Part shown: positions 46,426 through 59,589 of the stretch, one piece after another
How the letters are laid out: each line of letters starts with the position of its first letter
Numbering within the stretch: position 1 is the stretch's first letter
From: Portulaca oleracea
Taxonomy: Eukaryota; Streptophyta; Magnoliopsida; Caryophyllales; Portulacaceae
Assembly (NCBI GenBank): GCA_029582165.1
Contig: CM055886.1
Span: 21,886,669-21,950,668 of the forward strand
Direction of reading: 5' to 3'
Length of the DNA stretch: 64,000 nt
Notes under the pieces: model-generated
What the model was told of the DNA's origin: nothing
Databases searched by the model: none
What the model saw: only the letters and a program-made list of their open reading frames with translations
Made by a program: the position numbers and the translations under genes

Positions 46426-49285
46426 ATGGTGAGAATCTGTTCAATTCACTTGCTATCTTTGTTTTTTCTTGGATCAATTGTTACCAATGGCTCCCCTTCC
46501 AGTAGAAAATGAGGGTTCTTGTTTGTTTGTTAGAGTGTTAACTCGTGTTTACTCAGTGGGTTTCAGTAGTTTTGCTCAAATTTCAGTGTTGAAATGCTGT
46601 AAGTTGCCGCTTCTTCAGATCATTGATCCTGGGAATCATGGAATGATGCCACATTTAGAAACATGGGAGTAGAAAAATCAAGATTAGGGTGATTTGGGTT
46701 TGCTTCTTCGTTGGAAAATGTTTTTTTTATCGACTATATGTAAATGATTGTATGGCACAGCAGCGTAAAAATTGAACTTCTGACCCAATGCATGTGATAA
46801 TTTCACACTACTACAGTACTGAACTGGGTTTCCTCCCACATCCTCCCCCCCCCCCCCCCCAAGTAATTTTTCTTTTTTTTTGGGAGAAGATTAGGGTGAT
46901 TTGGGTTTGTTTGGTTGTGATCATATTTGTTGTGCTCAACTTCTTTGAAGTTTCAGTCTGCCACCCTTGATGCCCGTTTCTTACTGCTTTTTTGTTTAGG
47001 GCTGAGATTACTGATTAGGGCTCTGCAATTGTGTTGCATGTTAGGAATAAGGCATGTTTCAAATGTGTTTTATATTTGACTGTACTCATTTTAGTATGGG
47101 TTGCTTGAGTTTTGGATGTCAATGGTAACTTGATGAAACAAAGTGCATGTTGTCTGGAAAAGGGATGGTATTTTGTGGTGTTAATTTTCTGTCTACTTTG
47201 AATTAAGGAATTTCAGTGTCGGTAATTGGCATGTTCATTAATCCTCTTTTGTTAGGATTTGTGTCCAAAGATCAAGAACATTCTCGTGTTGGATTCGGAT
47301 GGGAAGCGTTTGGCAGTCAAGTATTGCACAGATGAGTGGGCCACTAACAGTGCAAAAGAAGGTTGGGAGAGGGCTGTGTTTGCTAAGACCCAGAAAACTA
47401 GTGCTTATAATGAAGGTAGTTTCTCGCCTCTTTCAATTATGTGCTCGCCAGGTGCTTTTTTGGTGATTGAAATCATGTCTTTTTCTTTTCTACTTACTTA
47501 CATTCATTCGGCTCTGGAGATTGTGATCAATGTTTCTGAATATTTGAGTTCCCGTTTCCTGTAGAAATGTCCATCTTCTTGGAATATGGAAATGCTCGCA
47601 ATGTCGCATTCATTTGACTTCCCCTTGATTTTCTTGTTTCCCTCTTCTTGTAGAGGGGTTTATTTGCTCACAATTGTTGTTGCCTATTAGGTCGCCCATG
47701 GGCTTGATACTCGTGTTGAGATCACATTGAATTGATTGCTTTATTGTAGTTCTTCTGTTGCCTTTGACTCCAATGCCCTAGGAACAATTACATCATTTCA
47801 TCAAACCTTCTTCTTTTTCTTTCCTTATAAATTAGCCCGTTGTTTGTTTATTAGTGTCTCTTCAAATTGTTTGATTCCCACTCTCTATTGCAGTGGATAT
47901 AACAATGATTGAGAACAACATTGTTGTATATAAGTTTGTTCAAGACCTTCACTTCTATGTTACTGGAGGAGAGGATGAAAACGAACTAATCCTGTCAACA
48001 GTTCTTCAGGGTTTCTTCGATGCTATTGGCATTCTCCTCAGGTCTTTATGTAGCTGCTAAGTACCACTTGCTCCATCTAGTGATGATCAAATGTTATTTT
48101 TTTTAGGAGAAATATTTGATGTTCTTCTGATACAAAATTGTAACCATGTCAGGGGTAATGTGGACAAGAGAGAGGTGCTTGAGAATTTGGACCTGGTTCT
48201 TCTATGCCTTGATGAAATTGTTGATCGTGGGTATGCATACTCATCAGTGAATTTTGTCGTCATAATCTTTGAAACTGTCTCTGCAATAGCTTCTTCTGAT
48301 AAGATTTGTGTATTAGACATTTGCTTAGTCCTTTTCGACAATTTTAATTTGAGCTTCACATGGGAGGCTTCAGATGCAGGCATATTTTATCTGGATTAGC
48401 ACAAAAATGTTTCTTCATAGAGAAACTTTTGTGGTTCTGAAACATGGGTGCTGCATTGTACATACAGCACGTTCATTGCCCTGATTGCAAAGTTTACTGC
48501 GAAACGTCAAAGTGCCTATCAAAAAACTCACATATACAACTTACCTTATGTTGGCAATGTTGTACGCTTATATCCGATTTAGCTATTGTTTCACACTTTC
48601 ACCCCTTTCCTTGACCTTGACCATTGGCTTTGGGCTAGTATTGGCTAAGTTAAGAGCTTGTTTCATACCCGCACCCCACCCCACCCCACCCCCACAAAAC
48701 GGAACATTAGGGTAGCAAAGTGTGGGTTCAAGGGGACCTTTGTTAGTGGTTGTATTCCAATCCCCTTCATCTTCCAGTTGGAATCTGACTCGATAATCTG
48801 GCATTGATTTGCAGGATCATTCTTGAGACAGATGCAAACATCATAGCAGAGAAGGTTTCTACTCACAGTGTTGGCTCTGGAGCCCCTTTCACTGAGCAGG
48901 TACTTAGACAGACCCAATATTTTTTGTTGTCCATAATTCATATGCACTTAATTAAGGTTTAGCTAATTTTAGCCTTTCATTCTGGAAAACAACCTCACTC
49001 ATTGGCAAGCAAAAGGTTGCTTTCATCTTAAATCATCCCGTAACATACTTTGGACAAGTTTATTTGCATTTTTTATCTGATGGTAGCTATTTAATGACTT
49101 CGGATGGAAACTAACAAATAAAACAAAAAAAAAAAGAACAAAAAAGTGGCTTGTGTATCTCCCTTAGAGCAAGCAGCCAAATGACATGAGACACTTTGCT
49201 AATAAGGGGGCTATGTTTTATGCAGACTATAAGCCAAGCATTGGCAACTGCGAGGGAACATTTGACGCGATCTCTTCTCAAGTGA
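46426..49285 (+). CDS. COPZ: coatomer subunit zeta (zeta-COP)
   Basis: Six exons: 46426-46428, 47256-47415, 47894-48041, 48153-48230, 48815-48899, 49226-49285. They total 534 bp and encode 177 residues, the usual plant length. Zeta-COP is the small adaptin-like (longin-fold) subunit of the COPI coat, pairing with gamma-COP on Golgi-derived vesicles. Diagnostic stretches are [20 protein letters not shown] (residues 4-23), the small-chain signature [36 protein letters not shown], and the tail [16 protein letters not shown]. The first coding exon is only the ATG; the next begins GATTTGTGTCC, giving MDLCP as in other plants. All junctions are GT-AG and keep the frame. Expected to be housekeeping. 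Confidence 0.95.
46846..46861. repeat. poly-C run in zeta-COP intron 1
   Basis: About 16 consecutive C on the plus strand, an unstable homopolymer that may be miscounted in the assembly. Confidence 0.8.
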
Positions 49286-50150
49286 AGCATAAGAAAGGCC
49301 TGGAAAACTCATGTTCTACAACTGCTGAAATGTAACTGATAAGTCATAGCTGGATAGATGGAGTGGGCCTATCTTGGGAAGTCTAGATTGCGCTCACACC
49401 GTACTGGTGTACATGCTATCTAATTGCTGTCTTAACATTGGCAAGTAAATACAGATGGATGTAGAATTATGAATTATGAACTCTTGAAACACAGATTTTT
49501 CGTTCTTCAACTCCTAACATCTCAACTTTTTTGTGCTATTTGCTGACAGTAGTAGCTTATAGAGACAAATCCACTGCCAATTATGGTAGATGAAAAAACT
49601 CACTCCAGAGTTTACTATAATGCATGAATATGTATCATTGGTTGGGGTATAGATGCAATGCCCTTAACCCCTTACAATGAAACTTCGTAAAACTCCCGGC
49701 GTACAAGCTTTTTGAAGGGTGGAGAAATGAGCAACATTCACAACTCCCAGCATAGCTTGCAGGATAGAGAGAGATCTAGACATACAGTTTCATCCTAAAA
49801 AGCATCACTTAAACACCAACCTAAACACGTATCCTCAGTGCAGAGTGAGGACTTCAAACTCAAAGAACAGTCAACGACTTGAATGATTCAAGACCCAGCA
49901 TTAGCAACACCAAAACTAGTCGAAAATGGATCCAAGAATACTTCTTGATACCAGAGTACAAATAATTTATTATTACACTGTTGCATCACTAATACTTCAA
50001 AATTCTGAAACAAGCTCGTACAGTACGTCAATCACAGTATTGGAGATCTATCATATTCCCCTTGCATGAGTTACAATGTATTTCTATGACAAATATTACT
50101 ATGGGGAAGGAAGATTTCTGCATGCTCACATCAACATCTGGTCTGTCAGT
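49286..50150. other. shared 3' region of two convergent genes
   Basis: 865 bp between the stop codons of zeta-COP (plus) and the SEC12-like gene (minus). It must hold both 3' UTRs. No further ORF. Confidence 0.6.
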
Positions 50151-52655
50151 CTAATGAAAGGGAAGAGGAAGGCCTTCTGGAATCATTCTTTGAGTCTTCA
50201 AGATGTAAACTGCAACTGCAAGGAGTATCATGAAGACAATGATCCAGTAGTTGAAACCTGCACATACAGTTAAGAAAGTCTTAGGTTACGGTGTTTTCAG
50301 TTCACTATTGTAAACAATCTAGATTATAGAGAGTGCCAAGATATTCAATTGCATAGCTTATAGCCGAGGTTTTGACTGAAGCACCTTAGTTTTGGCTCAG
50401 TTTCTAATACATGGACGCTATATTTTCTCCAACATGTCTCAAAATATAAGATAGGGAAAACAGTGCTTTCTATATCTCCTTATAGGGAGTTAGAACTTGG
50501 AAGGCGGGGAAGGGAAGATAATGACAGAGACAGAACCCTTTTTTCTAGCGGGATCTAAACTCGTGTCTTGTTAAAGGGTGGACCACATCCAAATGCATTG
50601 TGGTTAAACTTGCATTTCCCTAAAGGTTAGCACATAAAAATGCGAGGGCTTCTATTTTCAAGCAACGTATGCCCCTACAAATAAGCCAAGACAATTTTTG
50701 AAGAACTAATTTGTAGTGTAATTTTCCCAATTTCTAACAGCAGCTCTCCGATCGGGCATGCTAGTTGTCAATGGATAATTGCATAAATAGCTGGAAAGGA
50801 AACTTGAAATCATCACTCTGGATTCATACTAAACACAATAACAGATCAATGCAGAGTAAGGACGAACCACTGGCAGTTTTAGCAGTCTCCTGAACCAGCG
50901 TCACTCTCGCACTTGCATCCATGGATGCAGAAGCCAAAGCCCTGATACACAACCATAAACTTCAGCAAAGGTACCAAAAGTATAGGGCAATAAGTACAAG
51001 TGTGGCATTGTGGTGCAGAGACCTGGAATCACTTGAGAATGTCAATGCAGTAACCAGCCCTAAATGTGCCTTCCTCACTGTCATTTGAAGCCTCATTGAT
51101 GAATCTAGGATCAGAACATCTCCTTGGATGGTCCCACTACAAGTGAAAGCATACAAAGCTTAAGCACAAATTATTCCACAAGTTCTTTTTTTTTTTAGAA
51201 AAAAAAAAAAACACAAATGAGTATCAAACATTGCTAGTATTTGTGTCATACATCATCATACAAGTGTGTCATACATCATCAAACATTGCCAGTATTTGTG
51301 TCATATTCAACCACTTGCACACCCTTCCTCAAAATCAAATACAAAGTCTACCACAACTGCAACCCCAATACCTCATGAATGTGTAAAGCACAGAATGGCA
51401 TTGAATAAACATCATTTGATCCCAAATAAACTATTGCATGCTTCCCATTTTGGATATACGCTCCATAAAGGTGAATGTCCAAAACAGCCAAGACTTGGTG
51501 TTCCATTTTGGATATATTAGTTTAGCATGCAAATAAACTATTGCATGCTTCCCATTTTGGATATATTAGTTTAGCATGCAAATATCCGTTCAACAATGAG
51601 ATAAGAGAGCAGTTACATGGCGAGGAATCTTCCGTCATGTGAGACATTAAAAGCAGAAACTGGATCACGAGTAACTTGCTTCGAGGCTATCCTCTTCCAA
51701 GACTTGGTGTTCCATGTTACTATATTTCCGCCTTTACCTAAATGACAATTTAAATAGAAGTTCATAAATCAGTAGGCAGCAAGGACATATATGGAAAATA
51801 TCAAGGTAGATAAGCAAATAAAAAATATTACTGTGCATAACAGTGGTGTACAGGATCTGATCCCCATTACGATGAGAAAACTTGCAGAAGCCGAAGATTT
51901 CATCCTGCAAACATGTGATGAAGGGCCACAATATAATTACCAAAAAGCTCAGATGTGAAATTCACAAGAGGTGCCTGATCGATTGGCAACCAAAGCAGGC
52001 CCAAAGAAAAGAATTGAGACAATAAAGTTATCATTCTTACATTCTTTTTGGACAAAGAAGCTACAACTTTTGACTTGGACGGATCCCAGATCCTGCATGG
52101 GCCACCGGTTCCTACAGAGGCCAGATATTTTCCATCTACACTGCAAAATAGAATGTACCCAAACAGTTTATAAATGAAAAACAAGAGAATGACACATTAT
52201 TAGTCCAAAGTGGAAGAGTTTATGAACCTGAAATGTAGACCCTTCACAGAACTGTAGGCTTTCTCATTAAGTACAACTTCCAAGCTTGGCCATTTGAAGA
52301 CCCTCAACTTACCATCCTGTACTGCAAAAGGATTGTAATAACCATAACATAATTTGTACCAAAAGAATTTAAGCACACTTAGTTGTAAATGCAGTGACTG
52401 GAAAACCATATTGTTTGATAGAGATTTCTTCCACAAATTAAGAAAAATGATTCACACCTTTCCGAAATGTCTTTCGTATTTCTTTGATCCTTAGCATTGT
52501 TTATTCTTCTTTTTTTTTTCCTTTCGCCAGTCCTCAATTTCCCAATCTTTGGTTCAAATTAGGACCATATTCAAACCTGAAGTCAGTCCTAACTCCTAAG
52601 AGACACAATAAAGCCACTGCTAGGACATTCTCAGTGAAGGTCATTTCATGATATA

Positions 52656-52699
<44 letters not shown>

Positions 52700-55600
52700 A
52701 TTATAAGGCTTTCTGAACATTAGAACCTCTGGATGACAGCTATGAATCTGATAGAGGGGGTGTAGCACATTTCCGAAAGAACTATTGACTGGCTGATCAA
52801 TGAAAGAAACCTAACTATGTCATTAACTATCCATATTATCATGTCTCACACAACTCAATTATTATGAGTAAATTACATTTACCCTACCTGACATTTGTGG
52901 TAATAATTTTTACACACCCGACATTTGTGAAATAATTTTTACCTTACCTGATATTAAGTGAAAACAATTTTTAGTGGCAGAATTTGGTTACTTCTTATCG
53001 GAAATGTGAAAAATACCAAAATGCCCCTATATGACTATATGAATGTATCATGTTGCCCCTAACATTGATAAGGAAATGACCTAAATGACCTTTTCATTTT
53101 CAGAATGGGGAGGGGTGGGGTTTTCGAAGAAATAAAGTAGAGAAAAAATTGAGGTTTAAATGTCATATGAATTAATATTAAGGGTAAAAACATCAATTCA
53201 TATTTAATTGAAAGTCATATGAATTAATATCAAGGGTAAAAAAGTCAATTCATATTTATCTTTTTAATGTTCGCCGGAAGATCCAACAAAAATCAATTAT
53301 AGAATATCTTAGGAGGTTTAAATATTTGAACACTTAATGTCAGGTAAGGTAAAAATTATTTCACAAAGGTCGGGTATGTAAAAATTATTACCACAAATGT
53401 GAGGTAGGGCAAATGTAATTTACTCCAATTATTATCATATAAGTTTGAAAAGTCTAAATGGATCATCCTCACTAACTCCAGCTATATATTTCTTGTAGTA
53501 ATAATAACACCCCCTCCTAGAAAGAGAGAAGGGAATAATCTTGTATTTGCATCAGCTGGATGAGAATTCCTGGAATAGAGCCAAGCCCTGCCACAGTGGG
53601 AAGCTCAACTCAAAAGAAGCTCGAGTTCATCGCATAAGTGAGTCAAGCTGACCTACGCTAGTAAGGAGAAGGGGATAATATGAATTAAGTTTAACTCATG
53701 ATACAGTTCTAAAGCCTAAATTAGATTTCAATAAATATAAGTACGTATGGACTTATATTTTGTCAATCACGATTCTAATGTATTGTATATGTATAACCCA
53801 CAACTTATAAATCATTTTGACTATTACAATATATTTAATTTCCCCTAATTCTTTTTCCATCTTAAGCAATTTTCAATCTTACGTCATTATTCAACCATGC
53901 TACAAGTTATTTATTCACTATTATTTTCTACACTTCATCTAATCATTTTAGCAAAAGTTAGTGAGAAGAGAACAAACAAGGTATGAGTTCATTAAAGCTC
54001 ACAAGGATTGGCAAGCCAAGCCTCAAGCCTAACTTTCAAGCTCGCCAAGAACACAAAATGGCTCATGACCTGAGCCTTGAGCCTGTCTGGATCATTTTCA
54101 CCCCTGGTGTCATTCCCCAATAAGACATAGATGACAACAGAAACTGAATGTCATACAAGAGGATCAAATAGAACAAGAACAATCCAAAGTGTCCTGTACA
54201 TCCTACATTGCTGTTTCAGATGGTAATGGAAAAGAATAGTGACATTTGGATGGGGAGTGAGGAGTGTTGTAGATAATCAAACTCAATCACAAATGCTACA
54301 CCAAAATGGGCCAAAAGAATATTGCCTATCGGGGTATGAGTTGCTACAGTATTTCTCTTCCAAACATCAAAAGTCAAGACCAATGGTGACCTCCATGTCA
54401 ACTAGGAGAAGATAAAGAAGAAATAGCAACAAAATAGGAGAAAGTTACATACCAGGTATAATACAGATACACATACACATCCACACTAAAGTGTATGAAA
54501 AAGTAAATTAAACTATCCAGAAAACTCATCATAAATACTACGAGTCCGAAATAAACATGAGACATATCATCCTATTATCCTTAGCATCTACCATGAGAAC
54601 AGGGAGGTGACAAATCATATTTACCTCACCACCGAGAGCAAGTAAGGAGCCATCCCCACTGAACGCTATCGCCAACTGCTGTCCAATGTCCCCCAACTGG
54701 GTAAGTGCCTTGTCAGATGATTTTAGACATAGTTTATCATTTTCATCGCCACCAGTCTTATCCCAATCAAACCACCTAATATAAGTAAAAGTTTGAATCA
54801 GATGTCATCCACACAATATGGTAAAAATTGTTCACTCATGAGATCAGGAGTACAAATAGCTTGGACCACACAAGTTGTACTACAACAGCCATCAAATCTG
54901 ATATGAAATCTCATTTCATATTCAGCCAACCAGGTCAAACTCAAACCTATTTAAACATAAATTGCTAAAAGTTTATTTGCATAATCAAATACAGGCATCA
55001 GACTACTTGAGCTGGTGGTAGGCCTGCAAGAGATGGGACTTCAACATGACATCACAGATACACATGTTAACCAGGAGTTTAGAACCCTTTCTGTGACACA
55101 CTGAGACTCCAACAAGGGAAAAGCAATTCTAAGCATGGGCAGTATAATCAAAGATAAAAATGGAATTATACAACATACTATAGTTTTCAGAATCAGAGAG
55201 AACGGTCAGAAATAGGGCATCTGGAACAAAGTGTCATCTATCACATGACATTAGTATATACAACCAAACAACTGAATTTACTGAAACTGATACGCATCTA
55301 ATCTTGAAAAAGGAAAAGAAAAAAGTTACAAATGGTATTCAGCATAGCCAAAGGCTAAAATCATTGTCATCACACAGGGTTTAAATCACACCATAGAAAG
55401 AATCCACTAAGTCGATTATAAAAACTGACACACTCTGACTCAAATTTAAGGGAGGGGAACCTTCAAAAGCTAAACTCAAATGACCCTATCAACCCCCAAT
55501 CATAATAATCCAAGACCACAAGCACAAAAGATAGCTAACACATAACAACACATGAACTACATTTGTTGTCAAAACATTTCAAGTGACCAACAAAAGCGTG

Positions 55601-57168
55601 AGCTAATTAGCTTATCTCAGAGTGACATTGGAGCACAATGGAGCAATATGTAAACACCACATATATTTTCCAACCATTCACAGATGGGCAGATAAGCCCT
55701 GAGTAAAATTTCAATGAAATCATATCATCTGCCAAAATTGATCAACTTGCTTCCTGTGAAGGGGATGGAGTATCAATATTCATCTCACAATTGAGGTATA
55801 AATTTTGAACATATTAGTAAGTTCTCAATAATATCCAGAAGTGAAGCTTCTAACACTTTGGCACTATGTTACTCCAACACTTCATTTACCCTACCATACA
55901 CATGCCTATCCGGAGAAGGGTATGACACTTGACACACCCTTAAACCAAACGCTAGAAAGCAACAATATGATAGGGGAAAATGATTCAAAAATATAGACAT
56001 GGATACTCCAATTTATTCAAAAATATTTTTTCTAGGTTGAACAAAGGAAGTCAATTTCCTTCCTTTAGGGGAAAATGATTTTCTTTGGAAATGATTTTCC
56101 AAACTTTTTTTGAACCAAACACTAGAAAATTGGGAAAATATTTTCCTAGAAAGTGTTTCCCCCCCTACCAAACACACTCTTAAAGTACAATGAAAAATTT
56201 GCAAAATTTTGTAAAAATAGCCAAGTCTGAAACACCAGTATCCATGTCTATATTGGAGACCGGTACCTGTGTCTCAGTAACAAAGCTTTTGAAAGCCACA
56301 ATATGATTCAGAATTACTCTATGTCCATAAAAGCTAAATGTAGCTAAATAACAACCATAGTTGACCTTTGCATGTGATTCTAAAAGTAGGCTGGCGTTTT
56401 ATTTAGATCAATGATTCAATGGGCTCTATTGACGAGCACAATGATACAGTAATTGACAAATAACATAATCTTGCAGCACAAAAACAATACGCACCTGCAA
56501 CGTTTTGGCAATGCAGATATAAGACCTTCCCCTTGGGGATGCACTGCCATTCTGTATGGCAATTCATCGCCAGTTCCCAGTCTGGCAATCTGAAAATTAC
56601 CCAAAAAAAAATGTTCAGTTAGCACACCCAAGTTTCACAATTGAAGCCTTAGGATCAGAAAAGAAAAAAAAGAAAAAAAATCTTTTGCAAAGTTCTAATG
56701 TATAACTTGATGAAGTTTAACAAACCCTTTATTCAACCATTTCCATAGAAACAACAGTTTTATTATTGGATCACGCTTTGTTTTTCCCCAACGTACAATC
56801 AAATGAAATAGACAAACTTTTGAGCTACGTCTAGAGTGCAAACAGAGATTTGATTGAGAATTAGGTTGGCATTGAAGAAGGAAGGATCTTACAGGTTGAT
56901 CGGAGAGAGACTCAGCGGCGAAATCAAACTCGGCAAGGAGAATCTCATTGGGAATGCCGCAACGACCTTCGCCACCACCGCCGGCGAAGACGAGATAGTG
57001 CGGCTGATTAGAATCCGGCGGCGATGAAGATCCCTCGCCGTCGCCGGATTTCACGTCGGCATCGCCGGATTTGGGTTTGGAATCGGCGAAGGCGTTGACA
57101 GGGATCCAGGAAGCCCCGTAGAGTGGAACGCCGTACTTCTGGCAGTTCGGAGGATCAGATCCCGTCAT
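50151..57168 (-). CDS. SEC12/PHF1-like WD40 protein with C-terminal membrane anchor
   Basis: Ten exons on the minus strand: 57168-56893, 56589-56495, 54775-54625, 52316-52228, 52140-52041, 51904-51832, 51737-51617, 51136-51023, 50941-50868, 50257-50151. They sum to 1200 bp, 399 residues. The cytosolic WD40 part starts QKYGVPLYGASWIP. It has the glycine-rich GGGGEGRCGIPN loop (about residues 65-76) that corresponds to the K-loop region of Sec12. Blade motifs follow: DGSLLALGGEDGKLRVFKWP, DGKYLASVGTGGPCRIWD and DGRFLAIGTIQGDVLILD. Near the C-terminus a single membrane span (FNYWIIVFMILLAVAVYIL) leaves a short lumenal tail. SEC12 is the ER guanine-exchange factor for Sar1 in COPII assembly; PHF1 is a SEC12 relative needed for phosphate transporters to leave the ER. 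I cannot decide which of the two this is. The start is the first ATG (MTGSDPP). Confidence 0.9.
51221..51302. repeat. direct repeat in SEC12-like intron 7
   Basis: ATCAAACATTGCYAGTATTTGTGTCAT occurs twice (from about 51221 and 51277), about 55 bp apart. Confidence 0.8.
51422..51583. repeat. rearranged tandem repeat in SEC12-like intron 7
   Basis: AAATAAACTATTGCATGCTT occurs at about 51425 and 51531; TTTTGGATATATTAGTTTAG occurs at about 51506 and 51555. Between them lies a 19-base copy of exon 7 sequence. Confidence 0.75.
52655..52695. repeat. (AT)n microsatellite in SEC12-like intron 3
   Basis: About 18 AT units. Confidence 0.9.
52866..53426. mobile_element. MULE-type MITE in SEC12-like intron 3
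   Basis: 561 bp with inverted arms of about 90 bp (GAGTAAATTACATTTACCCT on the left, GGAGTAAATTACATTTGCCC from the right). It is flanked by a perfect 9-bp duplication AATTATTAT (52857-52865 and 53427-53435). No coding capacity. Confidence 0.9.
55880..56190. mobile_element. possible MITE fragment in SEC12-like intron 2
   Basis: Repeated AACCAAACRCTAGAAA (about 55944 and 56114) and a right edge CCCCCCTACCAAACACACTCTTA, whose complement resembles the GTGTTTGGTAGGGG ends of plant hAT MITEs. The left end is not defined. Confidence 0.35.
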
Positions 57169-59580
57169 TTTTCTCAATTATTCTTCTTTCTTCTTCTTCC
57201 TCCTCTCTCTGTGTTTCTGGGTGTGTTGCTTGGGTTGGTTTTCTGCAACTGAGAAATGAATCTAACTCTAAATTTCTGAGGCCTTTATATCGGCCCGGAC
57301 TTACCAAAGAATCGGGTATTGCTGAGTTGACCCGAAATTTTCTTTAACTTATTATATTTAATTCTTAATTAAACGTCTGAATTTATTTTCTTAAGCTTAT
57401 TTGAACCTAATTTCTAATTTCTCAACTTATTTTTGAAAAAGGTTTCCCAAAATTATTTTGAATTTTCTTATAAGAATGAAAATTATTAACTTATTTTAAA
57501 TTTATTAACTAAATTTATTTTTCTAAACTTATCTTAAACTAAACGCATTCTTCTAAAATTAGACTAAAAAGAAGCATCCTTTAAATTTCACAATTGGACC
57601 ATGCAAGTCGTATTAATTTCGGATTTGATCATATTCAAGTCAACGACATCTAAGTCAAGTTGGGTCATTATCCAATCGAGTTTTTTCCCCGCAACGATGA
57701 TAGAAATCAGGAAAAAGCTATACTAGTCATACATAACCTAGCCTATTAGATAACTACCATCAAAATTATCTAAGCAAATGAGATAAGGGCATCCCTTCTG
57801 TCGTTTGCAAGAGTGTTGGCCATCAACTAACAAAAACATATGTCCCTTTCGCTTTACCGAGGTTGCACTGGCTCTGGTGATATGTAGTCGCTCGCTCCTG
57901 TTGTTGTTGTTTTTATTCCTTAGCTTGTTACCTGCACCTCTACTATTAGATAGCTTGTACGCAATACAGTTCTTCACTATCCGACTGCTTGCATGCTGAC
58001 TTATGAAAACATGGCAGTCATGGGTTTGATTCTTTCCTTCTTGGTTGTGTTCCTAACCCACATGGTAGACATTACGATCCAATCGAGTTAATTCCAAGTA
58101 GTTTGATTTTTTGTTCAATAAATTTCAAAAGGCGATTGGAAGATACCCTTCATTTCATGGAAACTATTTTAGACCTCTATCTTTCTAGAATACATTTTAA
58201 ACTACCCTATAATTTAAATTAACTATTGCTATGTGATAAATGTGGTGACTTAAGCATGTTTCTTGTGAGATTACATGGACTATTTAAGTGCCGATGATTT
58301 TTTGAGTATTGACATTCGACAACAATAAACATTTTCAAGCAATTTGCCACCAAAATTTCGCAAAAATATGTTCAAATCACCGAATTTGTCACCTAACAAT
58401 AATTAACCTAAATTATAAGGTACCTAAAAATGTTTTCTAGAAATATGATGCCTGAAAATAGTTTCCACAAAATTGGGGGTGGGGGGATAACTTTGAGCCG
58501 TATTTTGAATAAATTTCCTTACTTATACTAAAAAGGACAGTTCAATTGTTGTTGTAGTGAAGCTTGCTAAGCTAACTTGTATTCATACACAAACTTACTT
58601 TATCCTCCTTGAATATAACAATGAATTAGCGACTTACTTTATAGTTTGTATTCATATATGAATTTACTCTTTTACCCTAGAGTATAATAACTAGCAGCTT
58701 ATGTACACACATAAATTTATTATGTAGCCCTCGAATAAAATAACCAATGAGCCTATCATCAAATAAAAATTAAGCTATTAGACCTACCGATTCGGGAGGC
58801 GGGTTAAATACAGGTCAATTGTATATCTGGTTGCAGTAAATACCGCTTCGGTGTACTTCGATTCCGGGTAAATTTGCAATTAAAAACATGAGTTGGATGT
58901 ATTTTGGGTTTAGGTAAATACAATCGGGTGTATTTTGAGTTCGGGTAGATACGAGTTTGATGTTCATTGACTGTAAAAAAAATCTTTTGAGAAGACAAAT
59001 AAAATTAGTTTTATATAATATTTTGATACTATTATAATATTTTTAAAACGAAAACGCTAACAGTTTTAACATACGACAATTTTTAAAGCATTTTATGTTA
59101 ATATGAAAACTAAATTATTGTACATTGTATTTGAAAAATAAATATGATACTATATATAAATTATATAACATTGTACCGTTGTTTTTAGTTTTTCACATTT
59201 ATTTATTATAATCCATGACAATATAAGCTTAATATAATACATTTAGGGAGCATTTGGTAAGAAACTTAGAGAAATTTTTCATGGAGAAATTTTTTATGGA
59301 AAGTTTTCCATAGGAAAGATTTCCCTGATAAAAATTTCCTTAACCTCAAAAATATAGGAATTGTGGATCCACCGTAAAATTTTTTCCAATACCAAGCTAC
59401 ATCCAAACATGAAAAAAAACAAGTAAATCGAGAAAATTAATCATTTCACGCCCCTCCCTTACACGGACATTTTTCACCAGTACCTTATAGAAACAAACAA
59501 ATTTATGTTCATAAATTTGGGTCGACCTGGACCAATTATTTTGACCATTTGGTTCGGGTCGTGTTAGTTTTGTCAAGTAT
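57169..59580. other. intergenic between SEC12-like and RPL3 genes
   Basis: The first about 130 bases are the SEC12-like 5' UTR and promoter (minus strand, pyrimidine-rich leader). The rest is AT-rich spacer. At 58850-58960 there are degenerate TTYGGGTAAATAC motifs. At about 59247-59400 GGAGCATTTGGTAAGAAA and AAATTTCC repeats suggest a MITE remnant. No gene seen. Confidence 0.5.
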
Positions 59581-59589
59581 AATTATACG

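Noticed and set aside
47259..47564. 101-codon ORF taken as a complete gene
   Set aside because: Its first about 52 residues are zeta-COP exon 2 and the rest is intron read-through; the true start is the ATG at 46426.
56695..57177. 160-codon ORF taken as a complete gene on the minus strand
   Set aside because: The first part is SEC12-like exon 1, the rest is intron 1. The apparent upstream start at 57177 is a TTG, so the ATG at 57168 is used.
57805..57999. ORF with a Leu-rich hydrophobic segment
   Set aside because: Single short frame in intergenic DNA with no promoter, splice or family evidence; TTGTTGTTGTT-type sequence gives poly-Leu by chance.
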